Positions 1 to 12,300 of a stretch of 64,000 bases of DNA are shown piece after piece. Below the pieces are notes generated by a model, which saw only the letters and a list, made by a program, of their open reading frames with translations, was not told the origin of the DNA and searched no databases. Made by a program: the position numbers and the translations under genes. Each line of letters opens with the position of its first letter. Within the stretch, counting starts at the first letter, position 1. The stretch is from Fratercula arctica (taxonomy: Eukaryota; Chordata; Aves; Charadriiformes; Alcidae): assembly GCA_947846985.1 (NCBI GenBank), contig CANTUZ010000003.1, positions 53,232,096 through 53,296,095 of the forward strand, in the 5' to 3' direction.

Positions 1-1041
1 TGCTGTATAATAGAAATTACAGCTCAAAAATCTCTCCATAAAACCTAATCAAAAAGGGTATTGTTTTGGTAGCTTGTGCAGCTGTCATTGATTAACTATA
101 GAGCAGTACCTCTTAGCAAGATGGATGTATATAATTGGGACACAGAGGTTACAATAATAACAAAGTCTCCAAATAAGTAAAAGTTCTTGATCTGTTAATT
201 TAGTTTGAGTAGTACTATTTTGTTGTGTGAGCTTGTTGGTTCAAAAGCACACTTCCCAAAATGAATTTATAATTTACCTTTGTCGCTATTTTAAGATTTC
301 CAATCTTAAGCTAAAATAACTCTTGAAGTCTTTTCCACCTTTATTACTAGGGTTTAACTTCTCGACAAATTCACCTGTGGTTTGAGAAGTAAGCTAATTG
401 GTACCCGTGGCCTAACTTCTGTATATACTGTTCTCTCCTGCATCCAGATTGCCAGAAACTGACTGACAGTTTACTTCTAAAATTGAGTAGAAACATCCTC
501 TAGGGTTTTGAGCCACTCGGTGCTCAGTTGTATTATGTTTTCATACACTGCAAGACCAAATCCTGTGTTTTCTGAGAACTTTTTCAATGAAACATTGCCA
601 CCCGTTGTAGTGAATATTTTATAGTGCTCCCCAAGTGACTTTACAAATCTAACTGATGAGGAAATTCATATAAAGGGATTGCTTCCAAACCTGCTGAAGC
701 AGAACTGTTTCAAAGAAGAACCTCTGTTTTAGCAGCTGCTAAAAATGCTATATAGCAGTTTCCCAAGAGCTCAGCACTGCTTTTTGTTAAATGTTTTCCA
801 TTGTTTCAGGTAGGTAAAATGTAACTATCAAAGGGGGATCAATCTTATCGATTATGTGAAGTACAATATTTTTTAATTTTTCTTTTAAATTATGCATTTC
901 TATTTAACATTCATATGCACTAACTTCTAATATGTATCACAACTGAAGGGCAGCACTTTAAGTATTTAATTAGAAAACGCACAGCTTGTGTTTGTGGTAA
1001 ATCCATGGTTTCATGAAAATACGAAAAGTTCATACACAAAC

Positions 1042-1241
1042 CTGTATTAGTCTTTCTGGCAGACTAAAGTCAACTTTAATCTTTGACTCATCTGTGAAAA
1101 ATCCGTGTGACAGATCTGCATAATCTGTTCTTAGCTCTTCCATTCTTTGCTTCATAAGGAATACGGACTTTGGCAAGCCTGCCCAAAGCAACCTGATTAC
1201 TTTGAGAAATAAAAGCAGGAGAAACCAGCATGCAGTTTTCA
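1042..1241 (-). other. Possible minus-strand exon, unrecognised product
   Basis: On the minus strand an open frame of about 66 codons lies between a possible acceptor (CATCACAG) and a donor (CAG/GTTTGT). It starts with a hydrophobic stretch (CWFLLLLFLKVIRLLWAGL, possibly a membrane segment) and continues with a varied charged part (MKQRMEELRTDY, then KVDFSLPERLIQ). The residue mix looks more protein-like than other intronic ORFs here. I do not recognise the protein, there is no partner exon in the window, and the acceptor has a poor pyrimidine tract. It may be a chance ORF. Confidence 0.25.
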
Positions 1242-1850
1242 CTGTGATGTATGAAACTTAGAAACTGAAATTTGTCACTTTGTTATTGTCAGTTGATCTT
1301 GGTGAACCTGCAAGTCTAATTACTGCAGATCTGTTCTGTCAGTATTATTGTTTAAAAAACTAATGATTTTGTGAAGACAAAAAATACTGCAATAAATCAT
1401 TCCAGTAAAATGAGATACTGCAACTACATCACAACACTGTTTTTCTCTTCATTGACATCCTGAAAAATATCAGGTTAAAGTTTGTCCTTGTGGTGAAATC
1501 ACTTCAAGGACCTGACCATAAAAGACTGTCTGAAGTTCCAATACGCAGAATTGAGATTAAATGAAAACTTGGAGGAAACTTACTCCTTTTCTAAGAAATA
1601 CACTTTCGGCTACTGTTGGAGGCAGGATATTGAACTCGGTGGACCCGTGGTCTAATTTGTGGCCACTCCTTTGAGGTATCTTCCTCAGCCAGCAGAAGTC
1701 TTTGGTCCAACTCTTGTCATGGGGCTTTCTGAAGGATCAGGCAGGTTGTGAAATAGTTGTAGAAACTGAAAGCTTATCTCTATCTGCTTTGCTTCAATGG
1801 TACAAAGACAGGCACATTTCAGTCAACTCATGAAGGGCAGCATGTGCATA

Positions 1851-2493
1851 ACGGTTTTCAAGAAAGATGCACTTAATCTGTCATATTTGTGTTTCAAATG
1901 CTAACTAGTACGAGCCACTGAGACACTATGAGAAAGATGGTGTTATAGGAAGAGACAAAAAATAAAAGATCTATTCAGCTTCCTTTTCACAATATGACAG
2001 GATGGCGCTTTTTTCCCTACAAACTTTCTCCAGGTACTGACATACTAGCTGCTCCCAAGGTAGACACGAACAAAGCGTATCGTTCCTACCTGAAGTGAGC
2101 ATAAGAGTAGATCAGAGGAATTTCACGCTCTTGAGTGCCTACTTTTCCCCCAGAAATATAACCCAGAATTTGAAGCAATGGTCAATAATGGGTGAAATTT
2201 CTCGAGCTGTATAAACAACTCTTTAAAAGGTATTATGCCCTATTTTAAACATAAAGAGTATTAAATTGAGTGGTGACTTGATAATTGGGAAAGAAAATAC
2301 CTAGTAAAAACAATCATTCACTTCATCTTGTTTTTAATAAATACTAAACTGTATATTATGGGCAATATTGGAGAAAATGTGCAAGTATATAAAAATATGT
2401 TTCTGTAAAGACTTTTTAAAAAAAATTAAGGGAAGTCTCTAATCTCTTTTCTCAAGACTAGAAGAAATATTTTTTGCTTTGCTGAACTCAGCC
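1851..2493 (+). repeat. Inverted duplicate, copy A (643 bp), in STXBP5 intron
   Basis: This segment is the reverse complement of 53962-54639 at roughly 97% identity by eye, apart from a 33 bp indel. It begins ACGGTTTTCAAGAAAGATGC and ends at TTGCTGAACTCAGCC. Flanks on both sides are unrelated to those of copy B. I see no terminal inverted repeat, no target-site duplication, no 3' A-tail and no coding capacity. It could be an unclassified interspersed element or a segmental inverted duplication. Confidence 0.9.
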
Positions 2494-3184
2494 ATTTAAG
2501 TATGCTGTATGAGTAGTCTATGATACGGAAGTAGTTCCTTGACATTTATGCATGGTGGTGGGGGTGAAAATGGATAAAATGTCTAGAGTAAATGTATGAT
2601 GAGCGAACTATGGGCATTTATTTATGTCTTTGCTTCTTAACAGATGTTAGGTCTTTTGAATCTTATCAAGCAACTGGTTGCTTCTCCAAGACTGTCATAT
2701 TATTGTGACTGCAGAATTATTTTACACTGTTTACAAAATTGTTCATCCTTCAAAATTTAGGTAATTCTGTACAAGAAGTAAATTTAATTTTCCTGATCCT
2801 GTTGAAATCCTTTATGTGGATAAATGGGCCTGTTGGAAAATCTGAATTTACAGTTCAGTAGAAAAATAAACAATTCAAAAGCTCAACAAAATAAAAAAAA
2901 ATCTCATCTTGGCAAACAGTTGCAAGGATTGGTTAAATAAGTAGCATAAAGCAAAGGGTCTGGAAGAGATGTCTGACTTGAGTTGTAGGCTTCCAACTCC
3001 TGTTTTTTAAGTTTTGAAACACATACCCAAGCTACACATTACAGGGAGAGCTGGTTTGCGTCACGCTTAAGGTATCTCTGCATAATGGTATCTCATTGAA
3101 CTTTATAATAAGGTTACAAAACACGCCCAGTCTCTTTTTACGTATTATCTTGGCTTGATACTAAATGCTTCTGCTTTATTCCAG

Positions 3185-3339
3185 GGACCCTTTCATCATT
3201 CTCTCAGGAGGCTTGTCATATGACACTGTAGGAAGAAGACCCTGTTTAACAGTTATGCATGGGAAAAGTACTGCTGTGCTAGAAATGGATTATTCTATTG
3301 TTGATTTTCTTACCCTCTGTGAGACACCATATCCTAATG
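3185..3339 (+). CDS. STXBP5: STXBP5 exon 1 of window (about residues 307-358)
   Basis: The acceptor is TTCCAG and the donor GTAGGC, which is a non-optimal donor. The exon begins with the third base of a Gly codon and ends with the first base of an Asp codon (155 bp). It reads [18 protein letters not shown] and continues to LCETPYPN. This is the Lgl-family core downstream of the seventh blade, where human has GEPF instead of GDPF. Read-through into the intron stays open to 3509, but that tail shows no similarity I know. Confidence 0.97.
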
Positions 3340-6300
3340 GTAGGCCCTGTAAAGACTTTTCTCAGTACTTCGACCTCTTCTTTCTGGAGTCTTATCCCAT
3401 CAGAATATTCTTTACGATTGCCTTTCTGTTTAATCTCTGGGGATCAGATTGCAGCAGCATCTGTTATCCCTATTGTCTGAAGTCTGTTTTGCTTCCCAAA
3501 GCATCATAATAGAATAGTTTATTATTAAACCTGTTTTTCTTCTAGAAGAATGCTGATTACTGGTTGCATGGTTTTTCCTTTTTTTTTATCCCAAAAGCAC
3601 GTGCAGACAAAAAGTAGCATTACAATTGCAAGCTGTAGTTACTGCAGCAGATGTGTTCATCAATATTTATTGAAGCACATAGGGCCTTTCCAGTCAATTT
3701 TAAATCTTGATTAGCATATATGTAGTACTCTAAATTTTTAGTGACACTATTCATTGTAATACTCACAAGAAGTTCATCACTAACCTGTAATCTCTCTTCT
3801 GCAGAAGAGAACTTTTTGTCATAGTTTAGGCAGTTGTGCCAGATTCATAGTATATTTCTGATGACTCCAATGTTTTTAGCTGTCAGGTTCCATCAGAGGA
3901 TATAAAATAGCTTAGTGCAGGATTTGAGGCCTACCTGAAAGAGGGCAAGATAAACTTTGGAAACTCTTTCAGTTTTCGTATGTTAGTGTCAAGTCAGCTG
4001 CCTTTCAATCTGTTTTTTTAAGCAATTGGAATTTAAATACTGAATATGAAGAAAAGCAATTTGGGGGTGGGAGGAAGTTATTGTTCAGTAATTGGCTCTT
4101 TCTCAAAAATACTGCTTATACAACTTCCTCTGCATGTTCCTTTTACTTTTTGATCTGTTTAAATGGTTCTAGCAAATTTGAAGAGAGTTGAGAATATTGA
4201 ATTGAAGGGAGAGCATGGCTTTTCAAAACTTAGCTTGGGAGTATTAAGTGAGGGTGAGAGTATAAAATATCTTCAGAAACCGTATAGTCATCGCTTTTCT
4301 ACTCTGAACTGATAGAGTGCAAGGACTGATCATGTTCTCGAGGCTGTGCATGCAAGAACTACATTTACCAATAATTAACTCTTTACTTTCTTGTTTTCAG
4401 ACTTTCAGGAACCATATGCTGTAGTTGTTCTCCTAGAAAAGGACTTAGTACTGATTGACCTTGCACAAAATGGGTAAGAATCTTGTGTAGTCTTCTTAAT
4501 GGTTGGCTGCAGGGGTCAGCCTATTGTTCTGCTCTATAGCTTTTTAATCTACCATAATACCTCCCTGTCCAGAACATAAAATTTTGAATATTAAATATAC
4601 AATTTCTTCAGTAGAACTGAGAATCTTTATAGATCAATTTTTCTCAAGTTAGTATGTAGTAGATGAGTAGAATATTATGTGATTTTTTTTTTCCAGGCTT
4701 GATTGACTGACAGAAATTACTCATAGATCACTATTGCTTTTTAATTATCACAGTTTATTTTGAAGTTGATTCCGTAGTGATATGAGGGGAGCTCAGAATT
4801 TTCGGGAAGGGAGCAGGGGGAATAACTGTTCAGGAAAGCCAGGTAAATTTGGCTGACAGAAGTGTTGTTGTCATCACATAAAAACTTGCTGATTTTATTG
4901 CCAAATGAATTGCTATTTGTATTGCTTAAAGTAACTCACTACTGATGCAATAAATAGTATATACATAAAATTAGAATGGTAACATCTACTCCCTGGTTTT
5001 ACTGCTGTGGTAAGAGGTTGCTTAAAAGTAGAAAAGTAGTATCCTATTACGGTTTGCACAACTAATACTTGCATAACACATTTTGAGTCTCTTGTTAGTT
5101 TGTCCATGTAACAGTCTGTATACTCTATTAGGTGGTGATTAAAAACTCTAGATCCTGCAATCTTGTTTACCAACAGTTTTGAAATTAGTGTAGGCAGTAA
5201 CAACTATTAAGGTATTAGTAGCAGAGGAACCTGAGGAATAAGATCTTTGTGGTGTTCCTGATTAAAAGTCACCAATGGTCAATGAAGATAAAAAAATCCT
5301 TGTGAAGAACATCCTTCTAGAGCAAAACAAAAACCTGCAAATATGTATCTGCAAAGTCAATGATGACACCGTAGATAATGAAAACTCCATCAAATTTGGA
5401 AGAATGTCAAGTTTAATCCAGATAACTTTGCAGCTACTGAGCAATTTCACTTAAATTTTCCCAATGTTACATGGCCATATGCTGTACCCAGAACTTGTTT
5501 CTGATATACCAATGGCATTAAGCTTCCAACACTCATACGTTGAGAGGTTAATAAAACAAGCTTTAATGAGCTTGAAATAAAAAGGTTTGTACAAGGCTTT
5601 TTTCTTTAGTGAAAGAGTTTGCAGTGCCTGAAATTTGGAGTTAAGCTTGTTCCATTTCATGTTCTAAAAACATAACTGCTGAAGATTTTTTTTAAGGCTT
5701 ATAATGTTTGTTGTTATGGTTGACTTGCAAATTATTGTTTCACACCTGAAATAAGCAACAAAATTTATAGATTTTTTTTTTGTTAGAGGAAGTTTCCTTT
5801 TCCTCTGTGTCATATAGATAATCATATTTTGTTAAAATTAAGCATCTCTTTCTTTCACTTTTTAGAAGATTGTTTTAGCTCTGAATAAAATTACTGGTGT
5901 GCAGAATGTTTTAAACTGTTGTTGCTATTTTTTCCTTTAGATGGGTTAAGAAACTGTGTCCCTCTTTCCCTCTAAAAAAAAAGTGTATGCATTTCTCTGG
6001 AGATAAATGATCTTTGAACACAGATATATTTGCCTCTTTGTTATTATTACTGGCTTTTTTTCCTCATTAAGGCTCTGTCACTTTTCTGAATGGAGGTGGT
6101 GGTGGGGCGTATATGTGTGTGTGTTTGCTTCTAATTGATAACTGAGTGTTGCTATCTGTAACTTTCAGAAAGTGATCTTGGAGTTGCCAGTAGGTTATGA
6201 AAAGGGTTGGACAACTTTTTGTCTAAACAGTATCACAATACAAAGTGAGAAGTGGAGTCTTCCTGTCTTTCTCCCTGGAAGAACAGACTAAAGAGTTAAA

Positions 6301-9300
6301 AATTAATTGATAGCTCCACATTACGACAGTTAGGACTTAGTAACTTCAGTTTTTCCACAGTTGTTAAAATAGTAAGCTTTTAAAAACATAAAACTATAGG
6401 GAATAGTGGTGTTCTAAAAATATTCTAGAAACAGTACAAACTTCAGGTTCCATATAGCGTACTACAGTGTCTTGATAGTGTAGTGGATGAGCAGTAAAGT
6501 TGCATAGTATGTGTGTTCATAGTCTGATTTGATATGCGTTGATTTTTTTCGATATGAAGAGAATGCAAACATAGTCTTCAGTGTTTTATTTGTTCTGCAT
6601 TTAAAAAAAAAGCTTTTTCCTGTGTTAAGTGTTCCCCTTTCATCCATTAAAGGTACCCTATATTTGAGAATCCCTATCCTTTGACTATACATGAATCTCC
6701 GGTTACCTGTTGTGAATATTTTGCTGATTGTCCTGTGGACCTCATACCTGCACTCTATTCAGTTGGCGCTCGACAGAAACGTCAAGGTTACAGTAAGAAG
6801 GTACAACACCTAGTACATGCATATGTATTTGAAAATACCAAAAATCAACAGCTCTAAACAACGTAACAGTAGCCATCCTAAGACCAAAGCTCCACCATAC
6901 TCATCCTGTCTTTTGGCAGTGGCTAATAGCAGCTGTCTAGAGAGGATATAGTATATCCTATATGTCTGTAGTCATGCTTTCCTGATGTGCTCCCATTGAT
7001 CACCATATCACTGGAAGCTAAGGGATTTTCTGGAGCCAGGGGTGTTGTTTATAGCCCTTGTTGATTATTTTTTTTTCTCTGCAGTGGATATGTCTAACTA
7101 CTTCTTGAAGTCATGTCAAATACTGGAATATGCAGTAACGTCAGTGTCTTAATTTTGCACTGTATGATATTTTCTTCCTCAGTGTATTTGTTAATCTTCC
7201 AGGAATGGCCTATCAGTGGAGGTAACTGGGGTTTGATCACTCAGAGCTATCCAGAGATAATTATTACAGGGTAAGTGATGCAATGGAGTAGTAATAACTT
7301 TCTTAGCTGATTAAGTAGAAGTGAGAATATTTTGTTCCTCTTATAGAAAACAATGTTCTATGAGCAGTTTGAATGATTTAAGAAGTTATGTCACCGAACA
7401 AGTCACTTGCATTCTTGAGGCGTTAACAAGAAGTAAAGCAAAATGTGGAAGAGAAGATAGGAACAAAATAATAGCAGGTGTTTTACAGGGATAATAATTA
7501 TGATGTGCTATCATGATTATATCTGCTTGCTATCAGTATGTCCTGGATGAAACTTGTTTTTTATTCTTTAACTTCTGGAAAATAGTTGCGTAGTGTTTCA
7601 AAGCGTAGGAAGTCCATGAAATAGTTATGAGTTCAGTTGTCAAAGAGAAGCCAAGTTTTTTATTTCAAAAATGAAAACTAAATACTTAAATCTGTTTATG
7701 ATCTCTTCTGAGACTGATCCTTCTTTTACTACTCTAAGGAGCATAAATAAAATTTAATTTATAGCCATGCAGTGCATCACTGAAAGTGAGAGCACTAAAT
7801 CTGGTCATTTGATTCTCAATTTCAAGGATAAATAAACAAGTTACGTGACTCACTTACACTGAAATACAGTATATTTTGGCATCTCCTTTACAAGTGTCAC
7901 TCAAAATAAAGGGTATCTTTTTAGAAACAACACATGGTAAGGTATAGCAAACTGCTTATGGGAAATGCAGGTAACTGAAATCAGTATTTAAAATGGTAAA
8001 TTAGTATTAGCAGAGTGGAATTTCAGGGAGCTAACCTCCATGTTTTTTTTTAATTCCTTCTGTCTAAAGTAATTGGGGCACATGTTCATAAAACATTGGC
8101 TTCCAATAAATCGTGAAAATAAAATGTCACTAAGAATTCTAATAAAAATAGAACGTTAGCCATATATTTTCTAATTGGTAGCAAAGAGGTCTAACACTCC
8201 AACTAACCATTTTACCATTTTATTAATTTTTTAATATTTCATAGGCATGCTGATGGGTCAATCAAGTTTTGGGATGCCTCAGCAAGTAAGTGTTTTCAGT
8301 AGAGATTTTTTTTTTCCTGTGCAGTAGGAGTTTTCTAAACTTACTGATTTCTCTAATGGAATGTAATTGTAGACTAGTTATTCTCATTATTTCCTGCCTC
8401 ATGTAGAGTCAGTAACTCCACAGGAAACTTTGATTTAAAACTAAATAAAATTAACAATATTTCTTAGTTAATTGTTATACTGTTCTTACAACCTCAGTGA
8501 AAATGCAGTGGTATTCCAAGGACCAGATAGAATGGAAGAGTTCCAAAATTTTTTAGAAGCACCTTCAGAAGCACATTATTGAGCATAGAGATGCCTGGCA
8601 GGCAAATGCATTCCTTTTTAGAACAATTGACTTTCAGTAAGTAATTTCTGTATTTTTAGACAGGTGAGAGGCATGGATTTATAGGACATCAGCTCACCAT
8701 AAATTACAGTATCTAAAAATGAGAATTGGAACCAGTAGTAGTTTGTGCTAATAAAATTACGTAGGCATTTGAAGAAGGGCAGGAGAACAGTAAAATAAAG
8801 ACACTCTTGGTGGAACACTGAACAAGCTTTACATTTCTCTTCTGTTAAAAGGGTCAGTTGCATCTGATGGTCTACACAGTTCATAGTGAGAAATTCAGTA
8901 AGAATTCAAATGAGAACAAACTACACAGATGTTTTAATTTAGTTTTAACTAACCTTACTCTTGGTACTTAAAAGCTGTCTGAAGCAATCTTGGAATCATT
9001 ATCAGTTGTCTTTGAAAACTTGTGGAAGACTGGTGAGATTCCAAAATGCTAAGGGTGTGTGGGTGTGGGAAGGAACAGATGCAATGTATATGTTTAAAAA
9101 CTGGGAGGAGGAGTATTTGGAGTGTTATAGATCTTTAATTTCAGTTTGGGGTGGGAGTGGAACCTGAGGGAGAGAGAGATGGGGAACAAATAACCTGATT
9201 GATTCTGCATGCTTAAAAATTCTATTCAGCATAGATCTGCCAAAAGGAGATCCTGTTAAAGACATTTAGTTTACTTCTAAAACAGATAAACCAGCCTCTT

Positions 9301-12300
9301 AAAGGAGAAACTGCAGGTATCCTGTATCTTCATTTTAAACCTTTTAAATCTCTCTAATAGCACAGCCTTACAATTGAACTAGGGAAGTGTGATTCAGGTA
9401 AAAACACTGAAATATGGAAGAGGAGAAACGATGCTATAGATTTTGTCCTAATGGTACGATTAGTATTTGTAGCAGCAATTTGGGCCATTGGCTAGAGAAT
9501 ATGTCTGTGAAGTTTTAAAGCAACACCAAAGACAGTTGAAAGAAAAAGTAAGAAAGAGTTAGAATTACAATTGAGAATGATATTGCTAATTCTTGAATAG
9601 CATCCAAGACCATTTATTTGAATATAGGATCAATGATTTACACTTAGAACTTATTTTCTGGAAAAAAAAAAAAGTGGAGGTCTAATGGATTGCAGTGTCA
9701 GTGTTACAGGAAAAAAAAATCATTGGGATAAGTAAGTGGGAATATGTGTAAAACCAACATGGAATAATTCATTGACAATTTTAAACTGTGGCAAGGCCTC
9801 CCTAGAACTGGGAAGCATGCTATCAAGAAAAATGTGGACTGATCAGAGGGCAGCGCTTTTTAATGATCAGACAGGACAAAATAAAAATTGGAGGAAGTGG
9901 GCCTGTTGAGTCTGAGAACACAGGTGAGAGGCCATGGATTTGAAATACTGTAAGGAGAAAGGAAAGGAGCTTCACTTTCTCTGCCATAGGTGGGCTTAAG
10001 TTGTGGGTATGGCATATGTAACTAGATGTTATTGTGATAAAGAGATACCTAAGTGTAGTTAAGCATTGAGAAGCTGCGAGGCCTTGGTTAATAGCTTAAG
10101 CTTTGTATATATTTCTCAGGAAAAGTGTTGTGTTTTGTTGCTTGTTTTTTTAATACTAACTGATCCTGCATTGGGCAAGTGGTGCACTGCATGGGCAGAG
10201 TCAAGACAGATATTCAGTTCTTGTACTCTGCCCTCTTCTGTTGAATGTAGTGGCTTTGTCTATGAAGAGAAGTTTCTGAATTAGAAAAATTAACAAGAGA
10301 ACTATCTGTTTATATCTATCAAAACTAATTTTTATCTTTTTTGGTTTGTTCCTAGTAACGCTGCAAGTACTCTATAAGCTAAAAACAGCCAAAGTATTTG
10401 AAAAATCACGGAATAAAGAGGACAGGCCAAACACAGATATAGTAGATGAAGATCCATATGCTATTCAGATCATCTCATGGTGTCCAGAAAGTAGAATGCT
10501 GTGCATAGCTGGAGTTTCTGCACATGTCATTATTTACAGGTTCAGCAAGCAGGAAGTCACAACAGAAGTCATTCCGGTAATTAGTTTTTCATTTCATTAT
10601 TGAAATAGACAAAAACAATTGTGTCAAAATGCAGAGGTGTGTTTTTGTGGAGGAAAAACAATAAATTATGAAATGGAGCAGAAGTGAAAATTGCAAAGAA
10701 AGATTCTAGTTTTCATTGGCTTTTTCAGGTTTTGCAGCCAATAATTGGTGGATAAATAGGTGGACAAATAGTGGATCAAAACATGGCTGTATCAAACTAA
10801 AACAGAAGTGAATGAGGTGTGGAGTTTTAAGAATTTTCAAAGCTTTTAGGGAGTTTATTCCATTTTTTCCCTTGATTCCTAATAAATACCATCTGTCTCT
10901 GCAAAACTTCTGCAGTACGCAAAATTAGAAGAATAGAAGCATGCTAAATGTACCCTAAGGTCTGTTAAGAACTTTGCTGTGTCAGTGTTTTATTCTGTAT
11001 AAGGTACAGTGATGAGTTCTATTACAAGTTTTGAGAAGTCCTTTGTTAAATCAGACACTCATGCAACTTATCTTTTCCCTCATACATTCAGGTAAGTAAA
11101 CTTGACACCATTTAATTATAAAATATTGTATGTTCTGGGTAAAGCATTAATCATAATGTAGCTGGTTTTTAATTTTTCACACCCCGCCACCCCCTCCTTA
11201 TTCTGTCCCCTGCAGGTAAGTCTCAGTTTAAGGAGATGAGACATGGTTGTGGTTTTTTTCCTTCAGGTGTTTACTGATGTACAGGTACGTTCCCTTCTGA
11301 GGGAGTAGTTTTTCTAAATGATTTTTACAAATCAGTCCCTAGAAAACTATTCTTTAGTACTAAGAATGCTTTAAAAAATACTGTATAGTTCTTTGTTTCA
11401 GTCCATGAGTTAAGTGCTACTTTGCAGATGATGAGAATAAACCAGTGGAAAACATTCTTTACATTTCACTACAATTAATACTGATATAGAACCAGCAGAA
11501 GGAAATCTGAAATAATGATGAACTTAAAATTCTCTTAAAAATGTATGGTCTAGTTCAGTACAATATTAAACATTGAACTAAGTCCGGTGTGTACAGTGCT
11601 ACAACAGTATAAATTGTAGCTGTCTACATGGCTTCAGCTCTTCTTAGTTTTAGAATTCCTAAACTACATAAAACAAGTCATCCTTATAACTGAGAATTTA
11701 TTATGTGCACAGAATGATAATTACATTGGTCTTGTATCCACTGTTTAATTTCTTTCCAAGGTAAAGCAACAAACTTTTAAGTACTGGGAAATAGGTTAGA
11801 TTTTTCAAGCTTAAACAATTTTCAGATATTCAGTCTGTAGTAGTTAATATGACTCTGTATTTCTGAAGACCATGTGTGTTTAGGTTCAATAGTTTAACGT
11901 ACTGTTATCTTCTAAAAAATGGAAGGGTCCTGGGTGTCACTTTTGCCACTATAGTATCTTCAGTTGCACTTCATTTATTTCATATATAGTTTTTTGAAAG
12001 GCAGAATTTACTGATAGATTTTTAATTTCCATTTACAGATGCTGGAAGTACGTCTATTATATGAAATAAATGATGTTGAAACTCCAGATGGTGAGCAGGT
12101 ACCACCACCTTTACCAACTCCAGGCACGGGTTCCAATCCTCAATCCATTGTTCCCCAGTCCCATCCATCTACTAGTAGCAGTTCATCTGATGGACTTCGT
12201 GATAATGTCCCATGTTTAAAGTAAGTATCTTCTGTTATAGTTTTGTTGAATGTGAAACTTTACAAGAATATGTGATGAGAATGTATGTACTTCTTTTATT

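Larger units (their letters stand above)
1..3184 (+). other. Upstream STXBP5 intron sequence (partial)
   Basis: No upstream tomosyn exon was found here, so this is inferred to be the 3' end of the intron preceding window exon 1. It holds copy A of the inverted duplicate (1851-2493) and a possible minus-strand exon (1042-1241). The rest is AT-rich sequence in which I see nothing. Confidence 0.7.

Noticed and set aside
3165..3509. Intron read-through extension of exon 1 as an alternative C-terminus
   Set aside because: The frame is open to 3509, but the extension shows no conservation signal I can see, and the donor at 3340 joins perfectly to exon 2.
12039..12041. ATG at the start of exon 7 as an internal translation start
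   Set aside because: The Met is an ordinary internal residue of tomosyn, and the preceding exon ends exactly at a codon boundary.
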